DNA from: Mastigias papua
Taxonomy: Eukaryota; Cnidaria; Scyphozoa; Rhizostomeae; Mastigiidae
Direction of reading: 5' to 3'
NCBI GenBank assembly: GCA_964019165.1
Contig: OZ025284.1
Span: 3,591,773 to 3,655,772, forward strand
DNA length: 64,000 nucleotides
Position numbers and translations under genes: made by a program. Below the pieces are notes generated by a model. It ran no database searches. It was not told the DNA's origin and saw only the letters and a list, made by a program, of their open reading frames with translations. Shown here piece by piece: positions 11,240 through 21,865 of this stretch (within the stretch, counting starts at the first letter, position 1; the number at the start of each line of letters is the position of its first letter).

Positions 11240-11876
11240 TTCAAAACAAAATATCTTGGAGTAATGGTAGATGACAAACTAAACAGGGGAAAATCAGTTC
11301 AGGTCAGTCAATGGAAAAATAACCAGCGGCCGGGCATCTTTAAAAATCTTAAAGAACATAATCGCCCAGTCAAAACTTATGCACGTTTATTACGCATTAA
11401 TAGAAAGTCATCTGAGATATGCAAATGTAGTCTGGGGAAGTTTATCCGATACGAAAATGGAAGCACTTCAACGGCTACAAAACAGAGCCTTTGATATAAT
11501 CGACTCATCGAGATTTAAGGATTCATGGGAAAGAAGGTCACTAAATGTAAATCAGCTAATGCTTTTTGATCGTTCAGTTATGACATTCAAAATAGTGAAC
11601 AATCTTTGTCCTGAAATCCTGCAGAACAAATTTCAAGAATGGTCTTCCATTTCCAAATATAAAACAAGGAACACGAGAGACCTACATTTTCAAAGGCCAA
11701 ACTTAGAATGCGTAAAGAAAAGCTTCTATTATACCTGGGTAGGAGCATGGAACAGCATTCCACAACCCATCAAAGAAGCTAGATCAATAATCACATTCAA
11801 CAAAAGTCTAAAAACTCATTTTTTTGAGCTGAAAAAAGTCCTTTTTGAAACACACGAATTCATGGAAGAGCAGTAA
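11240..11876 (+). pseudogene. LINE reverse transcriptase C-terminal fragment (CR1-like)
   Basis: It starts with Lys-Tyr-Leu-Gly-Val-Met-Val-Asp-Asp-Lys-Leu (about 11250-11280), the thumb-side motif of CR1/L2 reverse transcriptases. It changes frame once before 11379, then reads Glu-Ser-His-Leu-Arg-Tyr-Ala-Asn-Val-Val-Trp-Gly and Phe-Lys-Ile-Val-Asn-Asn-Leu-Cys-Pro-Glu to a stop at 11874-11876. The latter matches the corresponding part of the larger plus-strand LINE at 40.5-40.9 kb. It is 5'-truncated, as is usual for LINE copies. Confidence 0.82.
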
Positions 11877-12430
11877 CTAGCTTTAGTTAATTTGTTTTTT
11901 TGTAGGTTACATCGGTTTAATTAGTTACTATTGTAGGAATTTTGTAACTTTAGGTCTTCTTTATTAGCTACTGAATGAATTTCGTGTATAAATAACCTAT
12001 AATAAAATAATAAATGTTGATAGTTGGCCTTACTTAGCTGTACATAGCTACGGTTATTATCATTACTAGCAAACTTGAAGTAAATCATTTATTACTATTA
12101 CTATTATATCTTCCACAATTTGTGCAATGATTGCTCCAATAAAGATATCAACTATCATGAACATTAAACAATTACGAAAATTCTACCAGGAATCTCTAAT
12201 AAGGAGTTACATTGTATAACTGTCTACGTCTTGTTCTTTTCATTTGTATGTTGTGTCGCATAAAAGTCATAAGGATTATAGCACTGCACCCAATGATGAA
12301 AGAAAGAGACAGGCTAAGTAGAGTGGGAGATAAGATCTAGTATTTTGAAGTTAGATTTGAAAGATTCGTGGAGTGAATGATGATGTATCGATAGAGTTCT
12401 TGGATTAGGCGTTGAATTTTGGAAAGGGTA
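11877..12430. other. LINE 3' tail and unrecognised sequence
   Basis: The first 200 bases look like the 3' untranslated tail of the preceding LINE, ending in A+T-rich TAATAA-type runs near 12000-12110. Nothing further is recognised. Confidence 0.4.
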
Positions 12431-12670
12431 TGAGTGATTAGAACTTCTGGTGGATTAGGCACGTTTCAGCGGATCAGGAATAATGTTTCTCATTTCCAGG
12501 GAGCAATATCAGTAGAATTATCTAGAGACAATAGAAAGGTCTGCACCCAAACGTCCGTGAGAAGGAGATTGGAGAGATCTGATGAGGTTTGGATGCACCA
12601 CAGACGCAACATATAGATGGTTTTGGGATAAGCTTTGTCAAGAGGACAGAAAGAGTGATTCAGGGCACCA
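12430..12670 (+). pseudogene. possible LINE C-terminal remnant (RTE/Tad-like)
   Basis: A plus-strand reading with frame changes gives Arg-x-Trp-Trp-Ile-Arg-His-Val near 12440-12470 (compare R-W-x-G-H-V) and later Val-Arg-Arg-Arg-Leu-Glu-Arg, then an arginine-rich His-His-Arg-Arg-Asn stretch. These lie in the order of the arginine-rich tail that follows many RTE-like reverse transcriptases. The match is weak, and the call could be wrong. Confidence 0.25.
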
Positions 12671-13226
12671 CCCATGCGAGCAGCACTCTAGAAAAGGAAG
12701 AATTTGTCTGTCCTTGACTAAGCTGAACTATGTTGCTTTTACTCCACTTTCTGTAATTATCAAAAGTGATAAAAAGTGAGGCTGCAGTGCTTCTAAAGAT
12801 TGAAGAGCACAGGAAAGGTGCTGTAAATCGAATGAAAAAGATAAACTTTGGAAGTATCGCCAGCAAAAAAGCGAAAAATTATAAAAGATGCTGCAGAAAG
12901 CACATAACTTATAATGATAATAAATACCTCAAGAGAGATAATAGAGCCTTGCAACACACCAGCATTGATTGAATGAGGACTAGAGAAGACTATCAGCTTT
13001 AATGACAATCGGCTTATTACAGAGAAAGCTACCGATCAATTTAATGAGGGCGAAGTTGAGACCCAAACTATATGGCTCAAAAAACTACTTTTATGCCAGA
13101 AGTGACGAAAGTACTTGGAAATATCTACAGAGATCACTCTGCTCTCGCCATCTGGTTACATAACTGAACCAGACAAGAAAATCATACGGCAAAATGTCAC
13201 CAGTAGATTTAGCCTGTCGAAAAGCA

Positions 13227-14058
13227 TACCGTAAATGACGAAATTGGCGCCCCCTGCCAAATAACCGCCCCTGCCGAATAAGCGCCCCGGGATAAGGACA
13301 ATTTTTGCAATAACCGCCCCCTGTTTGAATAAGCGCCCCGCCAAGCAAACGGGGCGCTAATTTAAATACAAATGATCAAACGGGGTGCTTATTTGAATTT
13401 AGCAAAAACAACAAAGTTTATTGTCAACATGTATTTCAATATACTTAAAAACGAGAAATCACTTTATAACTGGTCATTTAATGATCTTGGCCTCCGTATA
13501 AGCCAACTCAAAATGAGAATATTTCTTTTAATCTTCAAAATTTCTGCAGAGAGAACAGTGGCAACCTTCAAATCGTCAGTGAAAGCTGAAAAATTCGCTG
13601 GAACGACGAGTCCAACTTCGCATTTCCTCGGTCCGGCAACCACAGCTGCAACAAAGTTTCCTTCTTTGCTCTTCACAAAATAATCTATGAGACGAGAGAG
13701 TTCAACAGGGACATGACCAACAAGGGTTCCATATTTTCTATAAACTCCGATTGAATGCTTATTATGACCCAAGGCTTCTTCTCAGATGTCTTTTTTGCAG
13801 TCCAACTTCTCGTTGAGCACGGGAGTTCGTGACATTCTTTTCTTCCTCGTTTCTCTTACAAATTCCGCATGATTCAAAGATCAGAAAGAAATTCGACAAT
13901 ACTGGAGAACACTAGAAATAAATTTTCTCCCTTACATGGTATGAGTAAAAATTAATAAGCGCCCCTGCTGAATTAACCGCCCCTGCCGAATTAACCGCCC
14001 CCAGTAAAAGTTTATTTTTAAATAAGCGCCCCGGGCGCTAACTTCGTAATTTACGGTA
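13227..14058. mobile_element. 828-bp TIR transposon with TA target duplication
   Basis: The element is 13229-14056, flanked by TA on both sides. Its ends are near-perfect inverted repeats reading TACCGTAAATGACGAAATT on the left and TACCGTAAATTACGAAGTT from the right. Next to each end lie several copies of AATAAGCGCCCC or AATAACCGCCCC, inverted between the two ends. The insertion point is proved by the interrupted LINE motif (see the entry at 12660-14470). Related TACCGTA ends occur at 22334 and 45647. A TA duplication is made by Tc1/mariner and ISL2EU transposases; the superfamily is not decided. No transposase is visible; the inner part holds a HIRAN-like remnant. Confidence 0.9.
13464..13860 (-). 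pseudogene. HIRAN-like protein remnant inside the TA transposon
   Basis: A minus-strand frame from an ATG at 13835 runs to the stop at 13464 with a single internal TGA (about 13782). It gives Thr-Pro-Val-Leu-Asn-Glu-Lys-Leu-Asp-Cys, then His-Asn-Lys-His-Ser-Ile-Gly-Val-Tyr, then Leu-Val-Gly-His-Val-Pro-Val-Glu-Leu-Ser-Arg-Leu and Val-Val-Ala-Gly-Pro-Arg-Lys-Cys-Glu-Val-Gly-Leu-Val-Val-Pro. This is the HIRAN order: an opening with G/N-E-x-L-x-C, N-x-x-x-x-x-A/S-I-x-V, then V-G-H-V/I-P-x-E-L-S. HIRAN domains bind single-stranded DNA ends in Rad5/HLTF helicases and also occur alone. The assignment is by eye. The protein is about 124 residues including the stop, so it is a standalone domain or a fragment of a longer transposon protein. 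Confidence 0.55.
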
Positions 14059-14470
14059 CTGATGTTCAAAATGGAGATTGTCCGCGTCAAGGAAGGTAAT
14101 GAGTTGTTTGGTGATGATAGTCTGCATAAGCTTAGAGATAAGTGAAATGATTACGAACGGTGATAGTCAGGTGGGTCAGATTCTTCCCCATATTTGGGGA
14201 TAGAGAAAAAGGTAGAAAAGTCGCCAGGAAGAGTGAAATGCATCAAGAGTGGCGGAAAGCCGAATCCGTTCAGAATAAGGCACTTTCAAGAGCACAAATG
14301 TGTGATAACTACAGGTACTGAGCTGGAGCAAGGTTTTGTGGATTTTGGGGGTAGAGAATTTAATTGGCTAGATTGTAATAGTGGAGGGGAAAGGATGAGG
14401 TTGGGACTCTTGATCATCGAGATTGGAACTGAAAGTAAATAGTATCTCTCTAAGAAAAAACAGATAAACA

Positions 14471-15849
14471 TTTATTCTAATACTAAAACATTTATCCTAT
14501 ACTATTATATCATATTGAATTACTGTGCATTATATAAAATTTTAATGTATTTCAAAATGTAAACTTATATAAAATTTTACGTATTTTATTACCTCACACG
14601 ATTTATACCATACATGTATACAAATGAATGTGATTGGAAGTTTTCTGTAACATTGCAATGTACGGTGATCGCCACACAATTATCAACTGAAAGTAGCCAT
14701 TGGCACATAAAAGTTCGCCATGCAATCATTTCTATTTCAAGATTAAAAACGCTTTCAATTTTCTGGTTAGCTTTTAGCAGACCATCCATAGGTCAAGCAT
14801 TAAAAAGTTGGCTGCGGATATGAGGTTATCTGTCACCAATATAACGGTAAAGTCCATTAGAATCTAATAGAATGTCTGCAATTGTGAGCATAAACAAAAT
14901 GAACGCTATTGCAAAAGGAAATGGCAAACATTGGGCTCAAATAGTTACACCTGCTCTCAATGTGGCAATGCAAATATTGTTCCTCCTGCTTGCTTTTACT
15001 TAGTTCAACGTAGATTTTCAAATGTAATGTGCAAGGCATTCGTCCAAATCCTTGGGAAAACGTGCAGCTAGAATAGACACGATGCTTTGAGGAGCGAGCC
15101 GAAGTAACAGCTGACATTTCAAAACAATGTTGTACAACTGTCAAACCGGTATTCTCGCGTAAATCATAAAGTACATGAATCGCTATTACCATGATCTGAT
15201 GTTATGTCCAAAATCGGTGATAACTACTATCTTCCCACTCTGTTTATCTTTCAAAATATTACGTAGATAATAGAAATGCTGTTGGAATATAGTGCTTCTA
15301 GTGAGCAAACCGTACTGACAAAAAATAAACCATATATCTCTTTAAAAAAAGGTTTATCATTGCCAACGAAACAACAGCCTAACGTTGGGAATCATTTAAA
15401 ATTAGGAGAGATACCACTGAAAGCCGTGTACAGTAGTCCTGTGCTGTATCCAATAATACAACACCTGTTGGTGTACACTGCGAGGGATACAGTATACGAC
15501 CACAATCTTTTATCTTTGACTTCTGATTCAAAATCTAACAAAGTCTCATTTCATACTTTATATGAAGTAGTAAAACTCTTGGCAGGATTAAAGAGCTCTT
15601 AGCGCGCACGTTGGTAATTGACAGTACTTACTGACGCTTTACATGTAATAGGCCAAAAACTTTCTTGGAATTCGTACGACTAAAGACAACATCGCTACGG
15701 AGTATTTCAATTTTGAGTATTTAATCATTGCACACAATCGAGAATTACAAAGCCAATTCCATTAATTGTAGTCAAAGTCACACGGATTGTCTGTAATCCA
15801 TGTAGCAAGTGTTTAGTAGACATATTTCCAATGAGACTCATTATGTCTA
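14471..15849. other. no gene recognised; faint MITE-like similarity at the right end
   Basis: No domain-bearing frame. The stretch 15655-15800 shares scattered words in the same order with 17890-18050 (ACTAAAGACAA, then TTCAATTTT, then TTGCANACAATC), which suggests two old copies of one dispersed repeat. Everything else is unassigned. Confidence 0.45.
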
Positions 15850-16115
15850 TACACATTTTTATAAGGAACCTGGCTAAAGGCCTATTTCATAAATTCTTTA
15901 TTTTTGGACCTCTTTTGACTACATCGTGGCACTAAAAGTTCCATAATATGTCCTTACTTTCAAATGCACATTTAGTACTATAAACATTGTAAACGTCAGG
16001 TGGTGAAACTAAAGAAACATAAACGGGCTTCTAGTACTAAAATGTAGTCAAAAGAGACAAAACATACGTAACTTAAAGAACTATGCTTTGAGTTAGGCTC
16101 GTTACAAAAAACGCG
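15850..16115. mobile_element. MITE family A, copy (15.9 kb)
   Basis: It starts TACACATTTTTATAAGGAACC and ends GTTACAAAAAACGCGC; the end reads GCGCGTTTTTTGTAAC from the other side, so the two ends are inverted repeats. The inner part holds the family words CTAAAGGCCTA and CTAGTACTAAAATG (about 16030). A TA precedes the left end as in other copies. It has no coding content. Confidence 0.6.
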
Positions 16116-16465
16116 CAAAGTGTAAGTTGATACCTTGCACGAAATAATGATAACGATCCACATCGGGAAAAAGGAGGCTCTCATTATATATGAAACTAGA
16201 ATTTCATAAGTCATTTTTAAGTGGAAGTGGAATTGTCGATGATTTAGTACACTATATGTGGCAATGAATATACAGAAAGTCAAAGGACACTAAAAGTAAT
16301 TATGATCATTTTCTATAGAGACATACTGAGGAATACTACGTCACCATTCAACAACTTATACACACATACAAACACATACGTACACATAGCAATACAATTG
16401 CCTGTTTGTATATACGTATGCATGTTACAACAGAAGAAAACAGATCAGTACATAGATAAAATAGT

Positions 16466-16467
16466 AC

Positions 16468-16503
<36 letters not shown>

Positions 16504-16591
16504 TTATATGTACTATTTATATGTAATATACATATATATTCATATATATATATAAATATATATATAAATATATATATACATATACATATAC

Positions 16592-16679
<88 letters not shown>
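16466..16679. repeat. (AT)n microsatellite with CATATA interruptions
   Basis: Alternating A/T sequence with an internal block of CATATA units near 16575-16600, running to about 16679. Confidence 0.95.
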
Positions 16680-16681
<2 letters not shown>

Positions 16682-16770
16682 TTTAATTTTCTCCTGGTTT
16701 TTCTGAGCATTATATCAACCTTTCCGTTTGCACCAAAAAAGGAGAAATCCTGGTTACTCGCTAGCTACTG

Positions 16771-16774
<4 letters not shown>

Positions 16775-16823
<49 letters not shown>
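16775..16823. repeat. (AT)n microsatellite
   Basis: A second pure alternating tract of about 49 bases, separated from the first by about 95 bases of unique sequence. Confidence 0.95.
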
Positions 16824-16825
<2 letters not shown>

Positions 16826-18149
16826 TTCATCTACCATTTGTATAGACAAAGTGAATTCCGCATTCATACAAATATCAACCAATTTATCCTTTACATTTGC
16901 GAAAAAAGGATCAACAAAACTGTTGTAATAAGTATACCTACTTTTACGTCAAGTTCGCCTTCTCATCAACATCTGATACTGATTCTCATAAATATGGTTG
17001 AAAAAAGCTGTACAGTCAATCCGTTCTCGCACTGAGAAAAGAAAGGCTCCACGTTAGTTATGTGTGACTTGTGAGCAAGCTCCTCTAATTACAATATACA
17101 AAACCAGCCTCAGGTGGATCACGACTAAGACAAACAGAAGTTGAATACCAAAACACGGGGGTTGTCTATATGCTCTTAATGTATGAACTTAGATAATAAC
17201 TAAAGTAAAGGTGCTTTATGGATCAAGCCCGGCCATTCACTGAGTTCATTTTGTCTTTTCCAATTGAGATTGAAGCAAAGAATAATTATGCAAATAAAAG
17301 TGATCTAATACGGAGAAAATCTTATTGGGAATATAAGTAAATCCCCCCTCCGTCGTTAGTCAGTAATTGCAAGTCTCCACCGCATATGATCAAACACATT
17401 TTGTAAATAGTAGAGGAGATTCCACCTTATGTTTATATAATGCGATTTCAATTGGAAGCTAGATGTAAACCCGGTATACTTGTTATAACTATTTGCACTT
17501 CTTGCCACAGGTAACCTGATTTTAAAAGTTCAAGTGAACACGTGATTTTACTTCTTTCCCCGTTTTAATGTGTTCAATTGGCATCAACCAGTAAGACAAA
17601 CTACATGGTAATGGGATAATTAACACATTGATGCTATCAGAATGGAATGATGTACTTAAACAACTGACTACTAGTGGGGTTTGACCGAGATGCGTCTTTC
17701 AAATCCCCCCCCCCATGCTCTGGTAACTAAATTCAAAAATTCGGGCTAATTTTCAGAAAAGCGATCTTTGTCTTGCGGGAATATTGGAATTTTAAAGGTA
17801 TATGACTTGTCAACTCTCTCAGATGTCAGAAATACAGTACATAACTTTCTTAACCTCTTTAACAGTCGAGTATTACTTTCTCATGAACTACTACGTCCTT
17901 TAACCTACATATAGAAGAAAGTTGCACTACTAAAGACAAAATCATTTAGCAACTTTTCAATTTCCAATAGTTTTATCTTTGCAAACAATCCAGGTTGAAG
18001 AAGCCAAGTATGCATGAATAATGTGTAATCCTTACAGCAAGTGGTTCATAACGTAGCAGCCCGTTGAAACTTTCAGTGTCCATAGTTCTTGCCTTATTCT
18101 GAACACTTGCTATATCTATAGCACTAAATACGGCGCAGTTAAAAGTATG
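16824..18149. other. no gene recognised
   Basis: No domain-bearing frame. A run of 13 C lies near 17706. The end of the stretch (17890-18050) is the diverged repeat shared with 15655-15800. Confidence 0.45.
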
Positions 18150-18262
18150 GAATCCAAATAAGATTCGAACTCGAGGCCCTCGAGTTTCTGCGTCGAGTGC
18201 TACAGCAACTGGGGAGCCATCGTACAGGAGAGCCATCGCAGCTCTATCGCAATGTGAATTCG
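18150..18262 (-). repeat. tRNA-derived SINE-like fragment
   Basis: On the minus strand, GATGGCTCCCCAGTTGCTGTA (A-box-like, about 18220-18200) is followed by GAGTTCGAATCTTA (B-box-like, about 18180-18167). The spacing suits an RNA polymerase III promoter of the tRNA type. No clean cloverleaf forms, so it is taken as a SINE head and not a tRNA gene. Confidence 0.45.
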
Positions 18263-18439
18263 ACCTGGCCATCGCAGTCCCATCTACTGTAAAGAGTTAG
18301 GGAGAAAATGAGTAAAGGCCACAGAAATTAGGAGAAATTAAAGCGAAATTGCGAGAAAACAAAGGAGAATTTTAAAAGCTAATGGTTGCCAACCACGAAA
18401 CATACAGGATCGTATATGGGAATCACTTTCACCTCACTT

Positions 18440-19170
18440 GGGGTCATTCATTTAGTACGTACGCACGAAGGGGGGGGAGGGGGGTCAAGCAACTGCGTAC
18501 GAATGCGTACAAGGGAGGAGGGGGGTTGACACATGAAGTACGTACGCAAAGCAAAAAATTATTAGCTTTTTGCGTACACCCTGCAACAATTAATTAATGA
18601 AGTACGTATTCAGGTGAAATTACTTCTAGTACAGGGGTGTCAAGCTTACGGCCCTCAGGCCGAATCCGACAATGTGGCCCCTAGGAATTTTGAATAAACT
18701 GAAACCTAGCGATATTTTTCCCATTGTAATAGCGGCATTTACTAGTGGCATTTACAAGGCTGAACACCCAGTTTTTCGCCGTTGCCTAGCGTGCCAGAGA
18801 GGAAACATGCGATGAGATATGTATATTTGAAAGCCCCATATTACCTAGCCCTCTCGGGTTCCGTCAAACTACCAGGCCATTGTGGCGCCATATTATACCC
18901 TATGTGGCCATTTGTTTGAACAGCACTACAGATTTTTCATGAACTACATTTGAAGTGATCATTTTAATGTCTCGTGAAAGCTTAAAAAGTCTTTCTCCGT
19001 GGTTTTAGATGCCTAGAAATATTCTGTTAGAGATGGGAGGGGGGGGGTCAAACAACCAAGAGTACGTACGCAAAAAGGGGGGTGAGTATCAAGCGTACGT
19101 GTGCGTACGAGGGGGGAGGGGGGTCAAATTTTAGCCAATTTAGAGCGTACGTACTAATTGAATGACCCCC
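18440..19170. mobile_element. 731-bp TIR element with GTACGTACGC subterminal repeats
   Basis: Left end GGGGTCATTCATTTAGTACG (18440) and right end, read inward from 19170, GGGGGTCATTCAATTAGTAC form inverted repeats of about 25 bp. Next to both ends are many copies of GCGTAC and GTACGTACGC, interleaved with runs of G (18455-18620 and 19060-19160). Such arrays of one short word near both ends are typical of transposase-binding sites. The middle (about 18636-18930) starts with CAGGGGTGTCAAGC, a hAT-like end, so a second element may be nested inside. No open frame of note. Confidence 0.72.
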
Positions 19171-19477
19171 TTGTTGAATATGATATCGTGGATCTATCTG
19201 CTTTGTGGAAGCTAGCCCATCATCTCTTCTATTCAATATGTATAGATTCCCGCGTTAAACTATTTACTGTAGTTTTATGCTGGACCACTTTAAGGGCAGA
19301 AACCTTTGCGATTTTCGCGACTTTTTCACCTGTTTTGCAAAGTTTATGCCTTGGGAAATTCCAAAATCAAAAGTCACGAAATTTTTTTCTCGCGAGAATA
19401 CATAAAATTTTCGACTCACGAAAATGTTTTGCTTCAACCCATATCTTCACTCTCTTGGAAACTAAAAACCCTATAAA

Positions 19478-19867
19478 CTAAGGTCCCGATTCCATTGACC
19501 CGAATAAATGCGAAACCGGACAAAAATTAATCTTTCCGGCAACAGATTAATGGAAAAGCTTGACAAACATTTTGCTCTTTTTCGCTTTTTTCCACTGACA
19601 CGTGTCTGCACAGTGAAGCAAGAGATATCTTTTTAGTGAAGTAAGACAGATAACGGCCATACAGCTGCAGCGTTTTTAAAAATATCCGGGTGAGTGTTTC
19701 CACAAAAACGATGCGTTTTTAAATTTATCCGTTTTCAAAAATGTACGCTCTAAGCACTGTTTTAAAGAATATCCGATTTTCATCATTTCAGTGGGAAAGC
19801 AAGGCCAAACTGGATAAATTTTTCTCCGTCGTCGTATTTATCCGGGTCACTCGAAACGGGGTCTAAG
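19478..19867. mobile_element. 390-bp MITE with imperfect inverted ends
   Basis: The left end has the words CTAAGGTCCC and TGACCCGAATAAATGCG. The right end, read inward, has CTTAGACCCC and TGACCCGGATAAATACG. About 36 bp match imperfectly. There is no coding content. The GTCCCG start and the inner GCGTTTTTAAAT-type words recall the 52.3-kb element, and they may be distant relatives. Confidence 0.6.
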
Positions 19868-20840
19868 TGTGCCCCTTCGGACGAATATGGCCGTAAATGT
19901 AACAATGAAGCATTATTCACTTTTTCTAAGGTTAATATCATTTTTGAGACGAAAAGGGACACTGACCCAAAAGGCCTTATATACATGCACTTCAGATTCG
20001 TATACAGACATAGACAAGTCTTCTAGGGATATAGATACCCTCCACGAGAAACATTAGGGAGGGACAGAATCGAAAACGCTTTATGCTCAAGATGAATGCT
20101 TTTTCTGACAAACCAATCATAAATGATAATACTGTTTGGTGAATTCTTCGAGTTTGAGGCAGTGTCCTTTCATTTTCGCCTGGGTGGTTTCGTCAACATC
20201 TCTCTTATGTCTCTTGATGAAGTTGGAACGGCTGAAGCTTTCTCCTTTTTCCTCGAGCATTCATGACTTAATTTTTGAGGTAGTGTCATTATAAATCTAG
20301 GTACTTCGACATTGATACCACCGAAAATACATAGAAGATTGTGGTTTTTCCAACACTTTTCTCCCTAACCGTGAAAGTTTCTGCCCGTGAAGTATTGCAT
20401 GTCTGTCTGTGTAGCACTGCAGCGTTATGCAAACTCAAACAGAATTGCAAAGAAAACCTTAAGAAAGTTTTAGTACTGAAATCACAAGGAAGTCAACAAA
20501 GTTTCAACAATCGGTCCAAAAAAGACTTTCTCAAAAAAACGTGTACTCTACACGTTTCGACATACAACTGTTGGCAGTGGTGGGCAAGGATGACTTGCTT
20601 CCCTAATAAATTGCTGAGAATACTTTTGAAGTCTTCGTGTAGGTAGCATGATGGGCTCCTGTATTTTGATCTGACACGAAGTCGCAATGCTGCAAGACTA
20701 GGCGGATCCACCTCTATTAAACGCGGGCAATTGCTCATATCCATGCTTCTTCACAGTAATTAATATACATTTACGTCAAGTAGAATACGTGGCTAAATGC
20801 TTTTTAAAGCAAAATATTAAAAATAGATACACGAATTGAA
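19868..20840. other. no gene recognised; dispersed-repeat fragment
   Basis: The stretch 20385-20490 is a direct copy of the one at 56115-56235: both read GTCTGTCTGYGTGTARCACTG-like sequence, then GTTATGCAAACTC, then TTAAGAAARTTTYAGYACTGAAATCA. The last part is the inner word of MITE family A. The remaining sequence is unassigned. Confidence 0.5.
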
Positions 20841-21051
20841 GAATAAGGACCACGACGAGAATCATAGTCAAGGAGTTTACTCTATAGTTTCATCTCATTT
20901 TGTCGAATCATTTTTGTCAGACGCTACCATTGACAAATTTCATCACACGCAATTGCATCTTTAGCTTTAATGTCAAAAGGAGTGTCGATCAAAATGAGAT
21001 GAAAATAGATAATAAAATTTTTGACTATGATTGTCGCTGCGGTCCTTATTT
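20841..21051. mobile_element. 211-bp MITE with long (about 65-bp) inverted arms
   Basis: The left arm reads AATAAGGACCACGACGAGAA, then TCATAGTCAA, then TTTCATCTCATTTTG (to 20905). The right arm, from 21051 backwards, reads AATAAGGACCGCAGCGACAA, then TCATAGTCAA, then TTTCATCTCATTTTG. The arms span about 65 bases each with a loop of some 85 bases. The target duplication is not clear. Confidence 0.75.
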
Positions 21052-21301
21052 ATTATCAGGCTGCATTTTCTAAAGCATGAGCCAATTTCATAGATACAAA
21101 AAGTTTGCAAACTGAATACAACATCACTAAGAATCAACACGAAACTAAAGAAAATTTGGAGAGCTACGGCACTGATGGAGTAAACAACACCTTTGAGTAA
21201 AACTTCTATGTTATTCATATATTACCAAACAAGTCAAGTGAGATAATAAAACATAGCCAAAATTACAAAATTAAATAAGGAACATCTTGTTGATATAAAA
21301 G
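21052..21301. other. nothing recognised
   Basis: Short unassigned stretch between the inverted-arm MITE and the pogo-like end. No motif seen. Confidence 0.5.
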
Positions 21302-21405
21302 CAGCTGACTCTCTTCAATTCGAATCTAAATGGGAAAAATTCTGCCCGAATTAGAGAGAGATTCGAATTAAAGTCCCTCGAATTCGAATCTCACAACAGG
21401 AAACT
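21302..21405 (+). repeat. pogo/Tigger-like transposon end
   Basis: It begins with CAGCTGACTCTCTTCAATTC, resembling the Tigger-type end (CAGTTGA-CTC...TAATTCGAA). It continues with several ATTCGAAT palindromes and an inverted GAATTAGAGAGAG motif. Tigger-type elements carry such CGAATTAG repeats just inside their ends. The rest of the element is not found. Confidence 0.4.
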
Positions 21406-21742
21406 AAGGAATCAAGGAAAAAAAGTGTTGTTTTTTCTTATCGGTCTTAGTTATTCTTTAATGCTCACAAAGAATTGAATAAATCTTTGATATTAGACTG
21501 TTTCCTGTTGGAAAAGCAATCAAAATCAAGATCAAAAGAATGATGTAGTACAAAAACTTTCTTTGCATAGATGACACGTGATCCTTGATGGCTATTGTCT
21601 ACTCTTCTTTCTATGTCTACGAAATGTTTTCCTTATTACCTTTATAATTGTGTTGGGATGACGTTGAAACGTCTTTCAATAAAGTTTTAACTCTAGCATT
21701 TATTCCTAAGAGTTGTAAAGAAAACAAAGAAAAGGTGCTATC

Positions 21743-21865
21743 CAGGAGTGGCGCTAGCCACTACAGACTGGGGAATTTTTCTGGCCACGCCCTTTTGGGC
21801 TACGCCTTTAAGTACACCGTAAAATAAAAAATGCGAGTAAGGGATGACAGGCAGCCATACAAATG
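21743..21865 (+). repeat. hAT-type element, left-end fragment (second copy)
   Basis: CAGGAGTGGCGCTAGCCACT starts a stretch matching 5088-5255 in order and spacing (CCACGCCC, CTTTAAGTACA, TAAAATA, CCATACAAATGAC). It is a dispersed copy of the same repeat. Confidence 0.5.

Larger units (their letters stand above)
12660..14470 (-). pseudogene. LINE reverse transcriptase, split by an 828-bp transposon
   Basis: On the minus strand, 14470-14059 carries fingers-region sequence (a Trp, then Leu-Ile-Ser-Lys-Leu-Met-Gln-Thr-Ile-Ile and Phe-Leu-Asp-Ala-Asp-Asn-Leu). The stretch 13226-12660 continues with Arg-Gln-Ala-Lys-Ser-Thr-Gly-Asp, Ser-Val-Asp-Ile-Ser-Lys (motif A region), Ile-Asn-Ala-Gly-Val-Leu-Gln-Gly-Ser (motif B), Phe-Phe-Ala-Gly-Asp (motif C, decayed) and Trp-Ser-Lys-Ser-Asn-Ile-Val-Gln. 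Several frameshifts and stops are present. The TA-flanked transposon at 13229-14056 lies inside the conserved Gln-Tyr-x-Phe-Arg motif. Taking it out with one TA makes the reading continuous there, which shows that the LINE was present first. Confidence 0.8.

Noticed and set aside
18636..18930. A complete nested hAT inside the GTACGTACGC element
   Set aside because: The left end looks right (CAGGGGTGTCAAGC), but the proposed right end matches poorly and there is no 8-bp duplication.
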